Assembly (NCBI RefSeq): GCF_013340205.1
Contig: NZ_BJTG01000002.1
Span: 248,001-312,000 of the forward strand
Direction of reading: 5' to 3'
DNA: 64,000 nt
Origin: Anaeromyxobacter diazotrophicus
Lineage (GTDB): Bacteria; Myxococcota; Myxococcia; Myxococcales; Anaeromyxobacteraceae
Part shown: one piece after another, positions 26,735-37,784 of the stretch
How the letters are laid out: each line of letters opens with the position of its first letter
How positions within the stretch are numbered: position 1 is the stretch's first letter
The notes under the pieces: generated by a model
What the model saw: only the letters and a program-made list of their open reading frames with translations
Databases searched by the model: none
What the model was told of the DNA's origin: nothing
Program-made: the position numbers and the translations under genes

Positions 26735-27991
26735 ATGATCATCACCTGCCCCTCCTGCCAGACGCGCTTCCGCCTCGACCCGGACCGGCTGGGTCCGACG
26801 GGCGCCCGCATCCGCTGCAGCGCCTGCAAGGCCGTCTTCCGGCTCTTGCCCTCGGGCGCGGTCACGCCCGACGGAGCGGCGGAGCGGGCGCCGAGCCCGT
26901 CCGGGCCGGGGCAACCCGGGGGCGCCGCGCCTGCGCGCGCCGCGCGCGGAGCCGCCGCGCCGGCCGACCCGTTCGCGCCGGCCGGGCGGGAGCCCTTCGC
27001 CGCCGCCGACCCCTTCGCGGCCGACCTCGGCCCCGATCCCTTCAGCCTGGGCGCCGCCGCCACGCCGCCGCCGGTCGCGCCGGCCGCGGGCCTGCACGCC
27101 GCGGCCGAGGCGGCCGGCCCGCCGGCGGAGCGCCCTTCGCCACCGCCCCCGGCCCCCGACCCGGACGCGCTGTCGCTCGAGGAGGCCACCGCGCCGCCGC
27201 GAGGGTCCGCTCACCCGCCGCCGCTGCCCGCCCGGACACCGGCGCCGACCCCGAGCCTGTCGCTGGCCGACGAGGCCACCCAGCTCGTCGAGCCGCGGGC
27301 CGGCGAGCGCGTCGCGGAGGCCGCGGCCGAGCCCCAGGCCTCGGTCAGCCTCGCCCTCGACGCGCCCGCGCCCGCGTCCCCGCCCGTCCCGGCGCCGGAG
27401 GCCACCCCGGTGCCCGCGCCGGCGGCCGCACCCGAGGAGCCGGGCGCGCTCACGGCCACCGCCTCCTTGCCCCGGCTGCGCCGCCGGACGGGCGCCGCGG
27501 CGCTGGCCGCGAACTCGCTCTCGCTGGCCCTGCTGCTCGCGCTCACCGCCGCCCTGCTCGCCTGGCGAGGGGATCTCGGCGGCCGGGTCCGCGGGGCGAT
27601 CCGCTCCGGGGCGCGCGCCGTCGAGCCGGCGGACGTCCGGGCGGGCCTCTTCGACACCGCCGCCGGGCCCGCCGTGCTGGTGGTGCGCGGCGAGGTGCGG
27701 GCGCGCGCCGGGTCGCCGGGGCCGGTGCGGGTGAAGGTCGCGCTCGTCCAGGGCTCGCGCACGGTCGCCACCGCCGAGGCCCTGGCGGGCGCCGCCGCCT
27801 CGCCGGAGGAGGTGTTCGCCGCCTCGACCGCCGACCAGGTGGCCTCGCTCCGGCGCGCGCTGGACGAGCGCGCCGTACGGCGCCTCGCGCCGGGCGAGCC
27901 GGCGCCGTTCCTGGTGCTGTTCCCGGCCCCGGTCCCGGATCTCGCGGGGCTGCAGGTCCGGACCGCCGCCGAGAGCGTGCCCGGGCCGTGA
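26735..27991 (+). CDS. MJ0042-type zinc-ribbon, single-TM protein
   Basis: A 418-residue protein. It begins with a zinc ribbon (CPSCQTRFRL and CSACKAVFRL), continues with a long Pro/Ala-rich linker containing repeated DPF(A/S) motifs, a TM segment near residues 255-275 (SLSLALLLALTAALLAW), and a C-terminal domain like DUF3426 (AAGPAVLVVRGEVRARAG). It parallels the zinc-ribbon protein at 2531 in design but has a different C-terminal domain. The ATG directly precedes the ribbon. Its TGA overlaps the next gene's GTG (GTGA). Function unknown. Confidence 0.72.
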   Translation: MIITCPSCQTRFRLDPDRLGPTGARIRCSACKAVFRLLPSGAVTPDGAAERAPSPSGPGQPGGAAPARAARGAAAPADPFAPAGREPFAAADPFAADLGPDPFSLGAAATPPPVAPAAGLHAAAEAAGPPAERPSPPPPAPDPDALSLEEATAPPRGSAHPPPLPARTPAPTPSLSLADEATQLVEPRAGERVAEAAAEPQASVSLALDAPAPASPPVPAPEATPVPAPAAAPEEPGALTATASLPRLRRRTGAAALAANSLSLALLLALTAALLAWRGDLGGRVRGAIRSGARAVEPADVRAGLFDTAAGPAVLVVRGEVRARAGSPGPVRVKVALVQGSRTVATAEALAGAAASPEEVFAASTADQVASLRRALDERAVRRLAPGEPAPFLVLFPAPVPDLAGLQVRTAAESVPGP

Positions 27992-28764
27992 CCGCGGCTC
28001 CCGGGCATCCGCCGGCGCTCGCCGACGCGCGGGCCCTGGCGCGCCGGCTGGGGGCGCTGGAGGAGGGCGCGATCCGCGCCCGGGCGGCCGCGCGGGCCCT
28101 CGCGGCGCTCGCTCCCGGCGCCGCCGCGGGCCTGCTCGAGGCCGCCCTGCGGGCCGCCGCCGGGGGGGAGCCCGAGCCGGCCGCGGCGCTGGCGCAGGCG
28201 CTGCTCGTGCCCGGCCCCGACCTCGGCTACGAGGCCCTCGCCGCGCTCTACGCCGCCGCGGCCGACGCGGGCCTGGACGACGTGCGCCGGCTCCTGCTCT
28301 CGGCGCCGCCGCGGCTCGCCTGGCAGCCGCCGCGCGACCGCGCGGACGCCCGGCTGGCGCGGCTCACCCTCGGTCACAAGAAGGCGCTCGCCCGCCGGCC
28401 GGGCGATCCCGACCTGCTGGCGCGCCTGGCGGCGGAGGGCGACCCGGCGGTCGTCCGCGAGCTGCTCCGGAACCCGCACCTCACCGAGGAGCTGGTGGTG
28501 CGCATCGCGGCGCGGCGGCCCTGCCGCCCCGAGACGCTCCGCTGCCTGCACGAGGAGCGCAGGTGGCGGGCCCGCCCGGCGGTGGCGCGGGCGATCGCCC
28601 ACAACCCGTACGCCGAGCCGGCGCTGGTCGCGAAGCTCCTGCCGCGGCTCTCGCCGCGCGAGCTGTCGGACCTGGCGGAGGACGGCGCGCTGCACGCGAT
28701 GGTGCGCGCGCTGGCGGCCAGCCTGGCGCCCGGCCGGGCGCCGGCGGCCGCCGCGGAGAGCTAG
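27988..28764 (+). CDS. Helical-repeat protein of unknown function
   Basis: A 258-residue Ala/Leu/Arg-rich protein with repeated HEAT/leucine-rich-variant-like helices ([24 protein letters not shown] then [23 protein letters not shown], with recurring R/H-NP turns). There is no signal, TM or catalytic motif. The GTG start overlaps the upstream stop, so it is co-translated with the zinc-ribbon membrane protein and may be its soluble partner. Its stop overlaps the convergent tatA stop within CTAG at 28761-28764. Confidence 0.6.
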   Translation: MTAAPGHPPALADARALARRLGALEEGAIRARAAARALAALAPGAAAGLLEAALRAAAGGEPEPAAALAQALLVPGPDLGYEALAALYAAAADAGLDDVRRLLLSAPPRLAWQPPRDRADARLARLTLGHKKALARRPGDPDLLARLAAEGDPAVVRELLRNPHLTEELVVRIAARRPCRPETLRCLHEERRWRARPAVARAIAHNPYAEPALVAKLLPRLSPRELSDLAEDGALHAMVRALAASLAPGRAPAAAAES

Positions 28765-29003
28765 GCCTTCTTCTCGGCGCTCGCAGCGCGGGCGGCGCCG
28801 GTGGCGGCGCCCTGCGGGAGCTGCCCCTGCTGCTGCGCGTCGCCCTTCGGGGTCACGTCGATCGAGTCGTCCTCGTTCGAGGCCTTCTTGAAGTTGCGGA
28901 TCCCCTTGCCGAGCGCGTCGCCGAGCTGAGGGATCTTGTTCGCGCCGAAGACGAGCACGAGCACGACGAGGATGATGAGCACTTCAGGCAGTCGCAGTCC
29001 CAT
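28761..29003 (-). CDS. tatA: Twin-arginine translocase subunit TatA/E
   Basis: An 80-residue protein with an N-terminal TM helix ([21 protein letters not shown]), the conserved FG hinge and amphipathic helix ([15 protein letters not shown]), then a polar tail. It forms the protein-conducting pore of the Tat system, which would export NapA. No tatB or tatC is adjacent. A TAGGAT hexamer (29012-29017, minus strand) ends 8 nt before the ATG with no Shine-Dalgarno, suggesting a leaderless message. Confidence 0.9.
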   Translation of the reverse strand: MGLRLPEVLIILVVLVLVFGANKIPQLGDALGKGIRNFKKASNEDDSIDVTPKGDAQQQGQLPQGAATGAARAASAEKKA

Positions 29004-29048
29004 GAGCCGGTATCCTAGCGTCCTCACGGAGCCAAAGCCAGGAGAGCC

Positions 29049-29828
29049 ATGGCCGGAGACAGCGCCACAACAGCGGAGCGACGCCCGATCATCCTGGCCC
29101 ACCGCGGGGCCAGCGCGGACGCACCGGAGAACACCCTGGCCGCCTTCCGGCTGGCGCTCGACCAGGGCGCGGACGGCGTCGAGCTCGACGTGTGGCGCTG
29201 TGCGACGGGCGAGGTGGTGGTCCACCACGACGCCGACACGCGCCGCACCGCCGGCGCCGCGCTCCGGCTCCGGCGCGCGCCGCTGCGCGAGCTGCGCGCG
29301 CTCGACGTCGGCGCCTGGCGCGGCGGGGCCTTCCGCGGCGAGCGCATCCCACTCCTGGCGGAGGTGCTGGAGGCGCTGCCGGGCGCGATCGTGAACGTCG
29401 AGCTCAAGGCGGAGCGGCTCCCGGACCTCGCGCTGGCGGCGGCGGTGGCGCGCGTCCTCCACCGCGCCGGCGCCGCCGGCCGGTGCGTCGTGTCGTCGTT
29501 CGACGCGCTGCTGCTGGCCGCCTTCCGCGCCGCGGCGCCCGCCGTGCCGCGCGGGCTCCTGGTGGCGGAGGGGCGGACCTGGCGGCTCCGCGCGGGGGCG
29601 GGCGCGCGCCTGGCGCGGCCGGACGCCCTCCACCCCCAGGCCTCCCTCGTGACCGCCGCGCGCGCCGCCGCCTGGCGCGCGCGCGGGCTGGCGGTGCGCG
29701 CCTGGACGGTGGACGAGGAGGCCGAGGTGGCGCGCCTGGCGCGGCTGGGGGTGACGGCCCTCATCACGAACCGCCCGGCCGCGGCGCTGGCGGCGGCGCG
29801 CCGGGCCGCTGGAGCGACCTCGCGCTGA
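29049..29828 (+). CDS. Cytoplasmic glycerophosphodiester phosphodiesterase
   Basis: A 259-residue GDPD-family TIM barrel that hydrolyses glycerophosphodiesters to glycerol 3-phosphate and an alcohol. Catalytic residues are visible: His18-Arg19 and Glu27 in [12 protein letters not shown], Glu45 and Asp47 in GVELDV, His60 in VVVHHD. No signal peptide, so it is UgpQ-like rather than the periplasmic GlpQ. It stands alone, divergent from tatA. Confidence 0.88.
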   Translation: MAGDSATTAERRPIILAHRGASADAPENTLAAFRLALDQGADGVELDVWRCATGEVVVHHDADTRRTAGAALRLRRAPLRELRALDVGAWRGGAFRGERIPLLAEVLEALPGAIVNVELKAERLPDLALAAAVARVLHRAGAAGRCVVSSFDALLLAAFRAAAPAVPRGLLVAEGRTWRLRAGAGARLARPDALHPQASLVTAARAAAWRARGLAVRAWTVDEEAEVARLARLGVTALITNRPAAALAAARRAAGATSR

Positions 29829-29856
29829 ACGCCCGCCGCGGCCCGCCTCCGCGCCC

Positions 29857-32037
<2,181 letters not shown>

Positions 32038-32051
32038 GGCCGGTACATAGG

Positions 32052-32095
32052 GAGGCCCCGGCCCGCGCGCCGTGCGCGCGCAGGGTCGGGGCCTC
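32052..32095. terminator. Large hairpin after csbD
   Basis: GAGGCCCCG (32052-32060) pairs with CGGGGCCTC (32087-32095). An inner GCGCGC/GCGCGC stem extends it. Located just downstream of the CsbD gene stop and upstream of the DUF255 start on the same strand, it probably separates the two transcripts. Confidence 0.6.
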
Positions 32096-32110
32096 GGGTT
32101 CGCGCCGACG

Positions 32111-32302
32111 TCAGTGCCGCTTGTCGGGGTCGAGGGCGCCCTTGATGTCGCCCTTGATGTCCTTCAGCTTCCCCTTGAGCTTGTCCATCGTCCCTTCGTC
32201 CTTGAGCTCGCGATTGCCGGTGATCTCGCCGGCGGCGTTCTTCACGCGGCCCTTGGCCTCGTCCCACTTGCCTTCCAGCTTGTCGTCGTCGCCCATCGCC
32301 AT
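32111..32302 (-). CDS. CsbD-family stress protein
   Basis: A 63-residue hydrophilic protein with the CsbD pattern ([46 protein letters not shown]). Family members are small general-stress proteins of unknown mechanism, often sigma-B or starvation induced. AGGAGG lies about 10 nt upstream of ATG 32302. A strong hairpin follows the gene. It is much richer in Lys and Asp than its neighbours, as the family is. Confidence 0.88.
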   Translation of the reverse strand: MAMGDDDKLEGKWDEAKGRVKNAAGEITGNRELKDEGTMDKLKGKLKDIKGDIKGALDPDKRH

Positions 32303-32379
32303 GGCGTTCGCTCCTCCTTGTCCTGGAAGATGGGGACGCGCTGCGGCACAGGGAAGCCCGGCAGGAGCGGGCGAGGGAG

Positions 32380-32598
32380 CTAGCCCCGGTCCTGGAAGGC
32401 GTCGAGCGCCCGGGCGATGCGCCGCTCGATCTCGAGCCGCATGAGCCGCGCCGTCTCGACCGCCTCGGCGAGCGCCTCCTCGAGATCGGCGGCCTCGCCG
32501 CCCGGGTGCACCCGCAGATCGGCATGGGACCGGTGGTTTGGCGCGGTGGCGGGTCTCCCGCCGGGCAAGAGGACCAGGGGAAGGCGGGGCGCGTCCAT
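32380..32598 (-). CDS. Small hypothetical protein
   Basis: A 72-residue reading frame starting at ATG 32598. The C-terminal half is a convincing helix (DLEEALAEAVETARLMRLEI ending RRIARALDAF). The N-terminal half is less protein-like. It lies in the 383-bp space between csbD and rtcB, which otherwise holds nothing I recognise. Existence as a gene is uncertain. Confidence 0.4.
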   Translation of the reverse strand: MDAPRLPLVLLPGGRPATAPNHRSHADLRVHPGGEAADLEEALAEAVETARLMRLEIERRIARALDAFQDRG

Positions 32599-32685
32599 GG
32601 ATCGAAATCTAAGTCGTCCCCGGGGTCGGCTCGGGCGCGAGCGGGCGCCCGTTGGGGCGGCACCTGATCGAGAGGGCGCTCCGCG

Positions 32686-34125
32686 TCACCCCTTCACCAC
32701 CCCCATGGGCTCGAGCCGCGCGACGAGCCGGGTGACGCCGGCGCGCGCCATGACGCCGACCACGTCGGCCACGTCCTTGTACGCGTCGCTCATCTCCTCG
32801 CCCAGCGTCTTCGGCCCGCGCGACAGCACCTCGATGCCGCGCTCGGCGAGCTCGCGCGCGATGGAGCGCCCGCGCGCGGCCGCGAGCGCCCGCCCGCGCG
32901 AGAGCAGGCGCCCGGCCCCGTGGCAGGAGGAGCCGAAGGTGTCCTCCATGGCGCGCGCCGTGCCGGCGAGGACGTAGGAGTAGCGGCCCATGTCGCCCGG
33001 GATGAGCACCGGCTGGCCCGCCTGGCGGTAGGGCTCCGGGACGCGCGGGTCCCCCGGCCCGAAGGCGCGGGTCGCGCCCTTGCGGTGGACGAGCACCTCG
33101 CGCGGCGCCCCGTCGACGAGGTGCGTCTCGCGCTTCGCCACGTTGTGGCACACGTCGTACAGGACCCGCGCCGCGAGCTCGGCGTCGGACGCGCCGAGGG
33201 CGCGCTGCAGCGCCCGCACCGCCAGCCCGGTCATCACCTGCCGGTTGGCGAAGGCGAAGTTGGCCGCGGCCTGCATGGCGCCGAGGTAGGCGCGCCCCGC
33301 CTCGCTCTCGACGGGCGCGCAGGCGAGCTGCGGGTCCGGGAGCGCGCGGTAGTCCTCGCCGTAGTCGGGGCCCGCCTGCGCCAGGCCGGCCAGCGCCTCG
33401 TCGCAGACCTGGTAGCCGAGGCCGCGCGAGCCGGAGTGGATCTGGATCGCCACGCGGCCCGGGAAGAGCCCGAACGCCTCGGCCGCCGCTTCGTCGTAGA
33501 TCTCGGCCACCCGGTCCACCTCGAGGAAGTGGTTCCCGCTCCCCAGCGTGCCGAGCTGGTCGGCGCCGCGGCGCCGGGCGCGCGCGCTCACCTCGCCCGG
33601 CTCGGCGCCGGGGAGCCGCCCGCCCTCCTCGCACCGCTCGGCGTCGTCGGCCGCGGCCGCGAAGCCGCGCCGGACGCCCCAGCGCGCGCCGTCGCGGAGC
33701 ACAACGTCGAGCTCCTCCTCGGAGAGGCGCGGCAGCGCCCGGCTGGCGCCGACGCCGGCCGGGATGTCGCGGAAGAGCTGCGCCACCACCTGGTGCAACC
33801 GGGCCCGCACCCACTGCGCGTCGAGCTGGGTGGTGACGGCGCGCACGCCGCAGTTGATGTCGTACCCGACGCCGCCCGGCGAGACGGCGCCGCGCTCCGC
33901 GTCCACCGCGGCCACGCCGCCGATCGGGAAGCCGTACCCCCAGTGGATGTCGGGCATGGCGAGCGAGAAGCGCAGGATCCCGGGCAGGTGCGCGACGTTC
34001 GCCACCTGCTGCAGCGCCGGGTCGTCGGGCGCTGGGGGGCCGACCGAGTAGACACGGCCGGGCACCTTCATCCGGCCTTCCCGCGCGATCTCCCACAGAT
34101 CGGCCTCGATGCGGCGCAGCTTCAT
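32686..34125 (-). CDS. rtcB: RNA-splicing ligase RtcB
   Basis: A 479-residue GTP- and Mn-dependent ligase that joins 2',3'-cyclic phosphate and 5'-OH RNA ends. Metal-site Cys92 lies in YDINCGVR, with further ligands in GSGNHFLEVD and HSGSRGLGYQ. The guanylylation motif SSCHGAGRLLSRG and the C-terminal VVKG are present. The start is ATG 34125 (MKLRRIEADLWEI); an upstream in-frame ATG at 34224 gives a non-conserved extension. Its cofactor archease is encoded about 0.7 kb upstream on the same strand. Confidence 0.93.
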   Translation of the reverse strand: MKLRRIEADLWEIAREGRMKVPGRVYSVGPPAPDDPALQQVANVAHLPGILRFSLAMPDIHWGYGFPIGGVAAVDAERGAVSPGGVGYDINCGVRAVTTQLDAQWVRARLHQVVAQLFRDIPAGVGASRALPRLSEEELDVVLRDGARWGVRRGFAAAADDAERCEEGGRLPGAEPGEVSARARRRGADQLGTLGSGNHFLEVDRVAEIYDEAAAEAFGLFPGRVAIQIHSGSRGLGYQVCDEALAGLAQAGPDYGEDYRALPDPQLACAPVESEAGRAYLGAMQAAANFAFANRQVMTGLAVRALQRALGASDAELAARVLYDVCHNVAKRETHLVDGAPREVLVHRKGATRAFGPGDPRVPEPYRQAGQPVLIPGDMGRYSYVLAGTARAMEDTFGSSCHGAGRLLSRGRALAAARGRSIARELAERGIEVLSRGPKTLGEEMSDAYKDVADVVGVMARAGVTRLVARLEPMGVVKG

Positions 34126-34293
34126 GGTTTCGTCATGGCTGGGTGGTTGGGGGCGGCGGCCGCGCACGAGCCCCGAAGGCGGGTCTCGATCCAGGCCCGC
34201 CGCGTGACCGCAGGTGGCGACCATAATCCGGGGCGCCGCACACGCACCAAGAAACCCGGTGCGATCCGCGGCTCACGACTCGAGGGGGGGAAG

Positions 34294-34779
34294 ATGATGA
34301 GAAGCGCACGCCTGGGGTTGGCGGTGGCGACGGCGCTGTCCGTACTCTGGTCCGGGTGCGGGGGGAGCAGCAACCCCAGCGCCGCGTGCTCGCCCAGCGG
34401 GACCTGGAAGACCTCGGGCAAGATCACGAACACGACGAGCTCGCTGTGCGGTGACCTCGCGGCGCAGCTCACCACCGAAGACACCATGACGATCACGGTG
34501 ACGGGGGTCAGCATCACGGCGCACGCGCAGTCCGGCGGTGCGGACTTCACCGGCACCCTCGACCCCGCGAAGTGCAAGGCCACCCTGAACGCGAGCGCGA
34601 GCGAGCCCGTCCAGCTCACCGACGGCTCGACGGCCACGCTCGTCGCGACCAGCCTCGTCAACGTCACTTTCAACGGGTCGTCGCTGACGGGTGACCAGTC
34701 GATCGGCGTGTCGACGTCCACCTCGGTGAGCGGCGCGCCCTGCACCATCTCCGGCACGATCAGCGGCACGAAGCAGTGA
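34294..34779 (+). CDS. Hypothetical secreted lipoprotein
   Basis: A 161-residue protein with a signal peptide and lipobox (SVLWSGCGG, Cys near residue 22). A Ser/Thr-rich beta-type mature part follows, with Cys pairs (AACSP, SLCGD, AKCKA, APCTI) that may form disulfides. GAGGGGGGA lies before adjacent ATGs at 34294 and 34297. It is visibly lower in GC and richer in Thr/Ser/Asn than neighbours and sits on the opposite strand between rtcB and archease, which suggests later insertion. Function unknown. Confidence 0.65.
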   Translation: MMRSARLGLAVATALSVLWSGCGGSSNPSAACSPSGTWKTSGKITNTTSSLCGDLAAQLTTEDTMTITVTGVSITAHAQSGGADFTGTLDPAKCKATLNASASEPVQLTDGSTATLVATSLVNVTFNGSSLTGDQSIGVSTSTSVSGAPCTISGTISGTKQ

Positions 34780-34801
34780 CCGGTGCCTCATTGCCACGAG
34801 G

Positions 34802-35239
34802 TCAGACGTCGAACACCACCTGCGCCCTCCACGCCCCATCCTCGCCGCGCTCGAACCGGGCGGCGTGGCGCGTCACCGCCTTGAGATCTAGGCCGCCGGC
34901 GTGGAGCGCGGGGTCGTGGCGGCCGAACCCGATCGTCAGCTCGGCGCGGCACGGCGCGAGCATGACCACCTCGCAGGCGCCGGGCAGGACGCGCTCGACC
35001 GCGAAGCGGTAGAGGAGCTCCCGCAGGACCGCCAGCGCCAGCGCGGGGCCGCCGCCCGCGGCCTCCACCGCCAGCGGCTCGTCGCGCTCGACCTCCACCG
35101 GCGCGCCGCCGGCGAGCAGGGCGGCGAAGGCCAGCACGAGCCGGGCGAGGGCCTCCTCGGCGGTCGCGCCCTCCACGGCCACGCCGACGTCGGCGGTGTG
35201 GTCGAGGTCGCGCCAGGGCTGCGGCAGCGTGTAGCGCAC
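34802..35239 (-). CDS. Archease (RtcB cofactor)
   Basis: A 145-residue archease-family protein: DLDHTADVGVAVEG near residue 11 carries the metal-binding Asp/His, and the C-terminal GGLDLKAVTRHAARF fits the family. Archease speeds the guanylylation and turnover of RtcB. GTG start at 35239. It is followed on the same strand by rtcB, with a lipoprotein gene on the opposite strand in between. Confidence 0.88.
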   Translation of the reverse strand: MRYTLPQPWRDLDHTADVGVAVEGATAEEALARLVLAFAALLAGGAPVEVERDEPLAVEAAGGGPALALAVLRELLYRFAVERVLPGACEVVMLAPCRAELTIGFGRHDPALHAGGLDLKAVTRHAARFERGEDGAWRAQVVFDV

Positions 35240-35272
35240 GGCGGTGGGCGTAACGCCGCGGGGGCGCGGCGC

Positions 35273-36280
35273 CTACGCCTGCAGCGCGGCCGCGAGCGCG
35301 ACCTCCCGGGCCCGCAGCTCGTAGCCGGGGGTCGGCGCCGGGGGAGGGTGGGCGAGGAAGCTCGCGGCGATGCGGCCCAGGTAGACGTCGAGCGGGAGGT
35401 GGCGGAACCCCAGCTCGTCGCGCGCGCGGGAGGGGTCCACGAAGGACATCCAGGGCGTCGACAGCGGGGAGACGGCGCGCGGGTCGAGGCCCGCCTTCGC
35501 CAGCGCGTCGGGGGCGACCGGCACGAGCTCGGAGCGGGAGCCGACCAGGGCGCGGAGCTTCTCCAGGAGCTCGGGGAGGCTGGGGGTCTCCTCCTGCGCC
35601 AGGTTGAAGGCGCGGCCGTAGGTGGCGGGGCGGCCCAGCAGCTCGACCAGGAAGCGCGCCACCTCGTCCCCGTAGACGTGGCGCGTGCGCGCCGGGGCGC
35701 CGTCCGGCACCAGCACCGGGCCGCCGTCGAGGAGCCGCCACAGGTACGTCTCGAGGCGCCGGTAGTAATCGAGCTCCCCGTTCACCATCGGGATCCGCAC
35801 CCGCGTGGCGGGGAACCGGAAGCGGGCGAAGGCCTCGGCGAGCGCGTCCTCGCAGGCGCGCTTCTCCACCCCGTAGGACCACTCGCCGAGGTCCGGCTCG
35901 CCGGCGGGGCGCGCCATCACCGGGCCGTCGTAGTCCTCCTCCCGCGCCGCGCCGCCCGGCCGCGGGGCGCGCACGAGGTACACCTGCCCGGTCGAGATCA
36001 TGACGTGGTGCCCGACGCGGCCGCCGAGCACCTCCGCCGCGCGCCGGCCGTCCTCGCCGGTGTAGGCGGCGAGGTCGATCGACGCGTCGAAGTCGCGGCC
36101 GGCGAGGAGCCGCGCCAGCTCGGGCCCGGTGCGGTCGGCGCGCAGGCGCTCGACGCGGTCGCCGAACGGATCGGGGCGCGTGCCGCGGTTGAGGAGCGTG
36201 GCCCGGTGCCCCTGCGCCAGGAGCCGCCAGGTGAGGAGCGAGCCGACGAAGCGGCTTCCGCCGATGACGAGGACGCGCAC
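35273..36280 (-). CDS. NAD(P)-dependent epimerase/dehydratase (atypical SDR)
   Basis: A 335-residue Rossmann protein with the atypical glycine motif IGGSRFVGSLLT at residues 5-16, D-I-D-L-A-A-Y around 87, a STGQVY strand and the active-site pair in YGVEK. It resembles extended/atypical SDRs that act on nucleotide sugars or serve as mRNA-binding paralogues in plastids; substrate unknown. The start is GTG 36280, with GGAGAA upstream. It is the gene after the MATE transporter on the same strand, 29 bp away. Confidence 0.82.
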   Translation of the reverse strand: MRVLVIGGSRFVGSLLTWRLLAQGHRATLLNRGTRPDPFGDRVERLRADRTGPELARLLAGRDFDASIDLAAYTGEDGRRAAEVLGGRVGHHVMISTGQVYLVRAPRPGGAAREEDYDGPVMARPAGEPDLGEWSYGVEKRACEDALAEAFARFRFPATRVRIPMVNGELDYYRRLETYLWRLLDGGPVLVPDGAPARTRHVYGDEVARFLVELLGRPATYGRAFNLAQEETPSLPELLEKLRALVGSRSELVPVAPDALAKAGLDPRAVSPLSTPWMSFVDPSRARDELGFRHLPLDVYLGRIAASFLAHPPPAPTPGYELRAREVALAAALQA

Positions 36281-36309
36281 GAGGTTCTCCTGGGCGCCGG
36301 GCGCGCCCG

Positions 36310-37719
36310 CTACGAGGTCGCCTCCGGCCTGGCGCCGGCGCCGGCCGGGGCGAGCGCCGCGATGGGCCGCGAGGACAGGCGGAGGAAGCGGTGGAGCAGC
36401 GCGGCCGCCACCACCGAGAGCCCGCCGCACAGCCCCCACCACAGCCCGGTGACGCCGAGGCCCGCGGCGAGGCCCAGCCCGATCGCGATGGGCAGGCCGA
36501 TGAGCCAGTGCCCCACCATGTTGGCGCCGAAGGTGTAGCGGGTGTCGCCGGCGCCGCGCAGCACGCCCGCCCCCACCGCCTGGACGCCGTCGGAGAGCTG
36601 GAACACCGCCGCCACCGAGAGGAGCGCCGCCGCCACCGGCGCCACCGAGGGGTCGCTCGTCATGAGCCGCGCCAGCGGGCCGGGGAACAGGAAGAACACC
36701 AGGCCCGAGAGCGCCATCACGGCGGCGCCGGCCGCGAAGGCGGTGAGCCCGGCGCGCCGCGCCGCCGCGGTGTCGCCGGCGCCCACCGCCCAGCCCACCC
36801 GCACGCCGCCGGCGGTGCCGATGCCGACCGCGAAGGTGAAGCTGGTGCTGGCGAGCGCGATCGCGATCTGGTGGGCGGCGAGCGGCGCGCGGCCGAGCCG
36901 GCCGGCGAGGAAGCCCACCAGCGCGAACAGGCTCACCTCCGCCGCCAGGTGCAGCGCGATGGGCGCGCCGACCCGCGCCGCCCGGACGATCGCGGCGCGC
37001 TCCGGCCGGCGCTGGCCGGCGAGGCCGCCCTCGACCCGCACCGCGCGGACGGCGAGCGCGAGGTAGAGCGCCTGCACCACCGTCACGAGCCCGGTGGCGA
37101 GCCCGCTCCCCGCCGCGCCCAGCGGCGGGATCGCCCGCAGCGGCCCCGCCCAGCCGGGCAGATCGCCGCCGCCGAAGACGAGCAGGAGGTCGAGGCCGAA
37201 GTTCACGACGTTGGCGAGGAGCGTCGAGACGAGCACGGCGCGGGTGAGCCCGAGCCCCTGCAGGTAGGACTTGGCGACGACGAAGAAGAGCAGCGCGGGC
37301 AGGCTCGGCAGCCGGATCCAGATGAAGCGGCCCGCCTCGCGCGCCACCGCGTCCTCGATCCCGAGCGGCCGGAGCGCGAGCGGCACGAGCGCCCAGGGCA
37401 GCGCGAGCAGCACCCCTGCGCCGAGCGCGAGCCACGTGCCCTGCCACAGGAGCCGCCGGGCGCCGCGCGCGTCGCCGGCGCCGAACGCCTGCGCCACGAG
37501 CGGGTCGAGCCCCATCATGAGGCCCATCCCCGTGACCGCCAGGTCGAGGAAGAGGACGTTGCCGAGCCCCGCCCCGGCGAGCACCACCGCCCCCGCGCGG
37601 CCGCACACCGCCGCGTCCACGACCCCCATCGCCGCCTGGCCGGCGCTGGCCACGGCGAGCGGCAGCGCCAGCCGCATCAGGGCGCCGAGCTCGGCGCGGA
37701 CGGGTCGGGGAGGGGCCAC
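36310..37719 (-). CDS. MATE-family multidrug/drug-Na+ or H+ antiporter
   Basis: About 469 residues with twelve hydrophobic segments and MATE motifs: PLAVASAGQAAMGVVDAAVCG at the N-terminus (residues split around 24-44), GLDPLVAQAFGAGD, and the second-half repeat HQIAIALASTSFTFAVGIGTA. Probably exports cationic or organic compounds using an ion gradient. The start is uncertain: GTG 37719 is chosen because it leaves a normal short leader before TM1; ATG 37677 is too short and GTG 37773 too long. Divergent from the MFS gene. Confidence 0.85.
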   Translation of the reverse strand: MAPPRPVRAELGALMRLALPLAVASAGQAAMGVVDAAVCGRAGAVVLAGAGLGNVLFLDLAVTGMGLMMGLDPLVAQAFGAGDARGARRLLWQGTWLALGAGVLLALPWALVPLALRPLGIEDAVAREAGRFIWIRLPSLPALLFFVVAKSYLQGLGLTRAVLVSTLLANVVNFGLDLLLVFGGGDLPGWAGPLRAIPPLGAAGSGLATGLVTVVQALYLALAVRAVRVEGGLAGQRRPERAAIVRAARVGAPIALHLAAEVSLFALVGFLAGRLGRAPLAAHQIAIALASTSFTFAVGIGTAGGVRVGWAVGAGDTAAARRAGLTAFAAGAAVMALSGLVFFLFPGPLARLMTSDPSVAPVAAALLSVAAVFQLSDGVQAVGAGVLRGAGDTRYTFGANMVGHWLIGLPIAIGLGLAAGLGVTGLWWGLCGGLSVVAAALLHRFLRLSSRPIAALAPAGAGARPEATS

Positions 37720-37784
37720 GGGGCGCGCAACATAACCCGTCCCGCGGGCGGCGGCGCAACGGCCGGGGTACACTCGCGCCCGCG

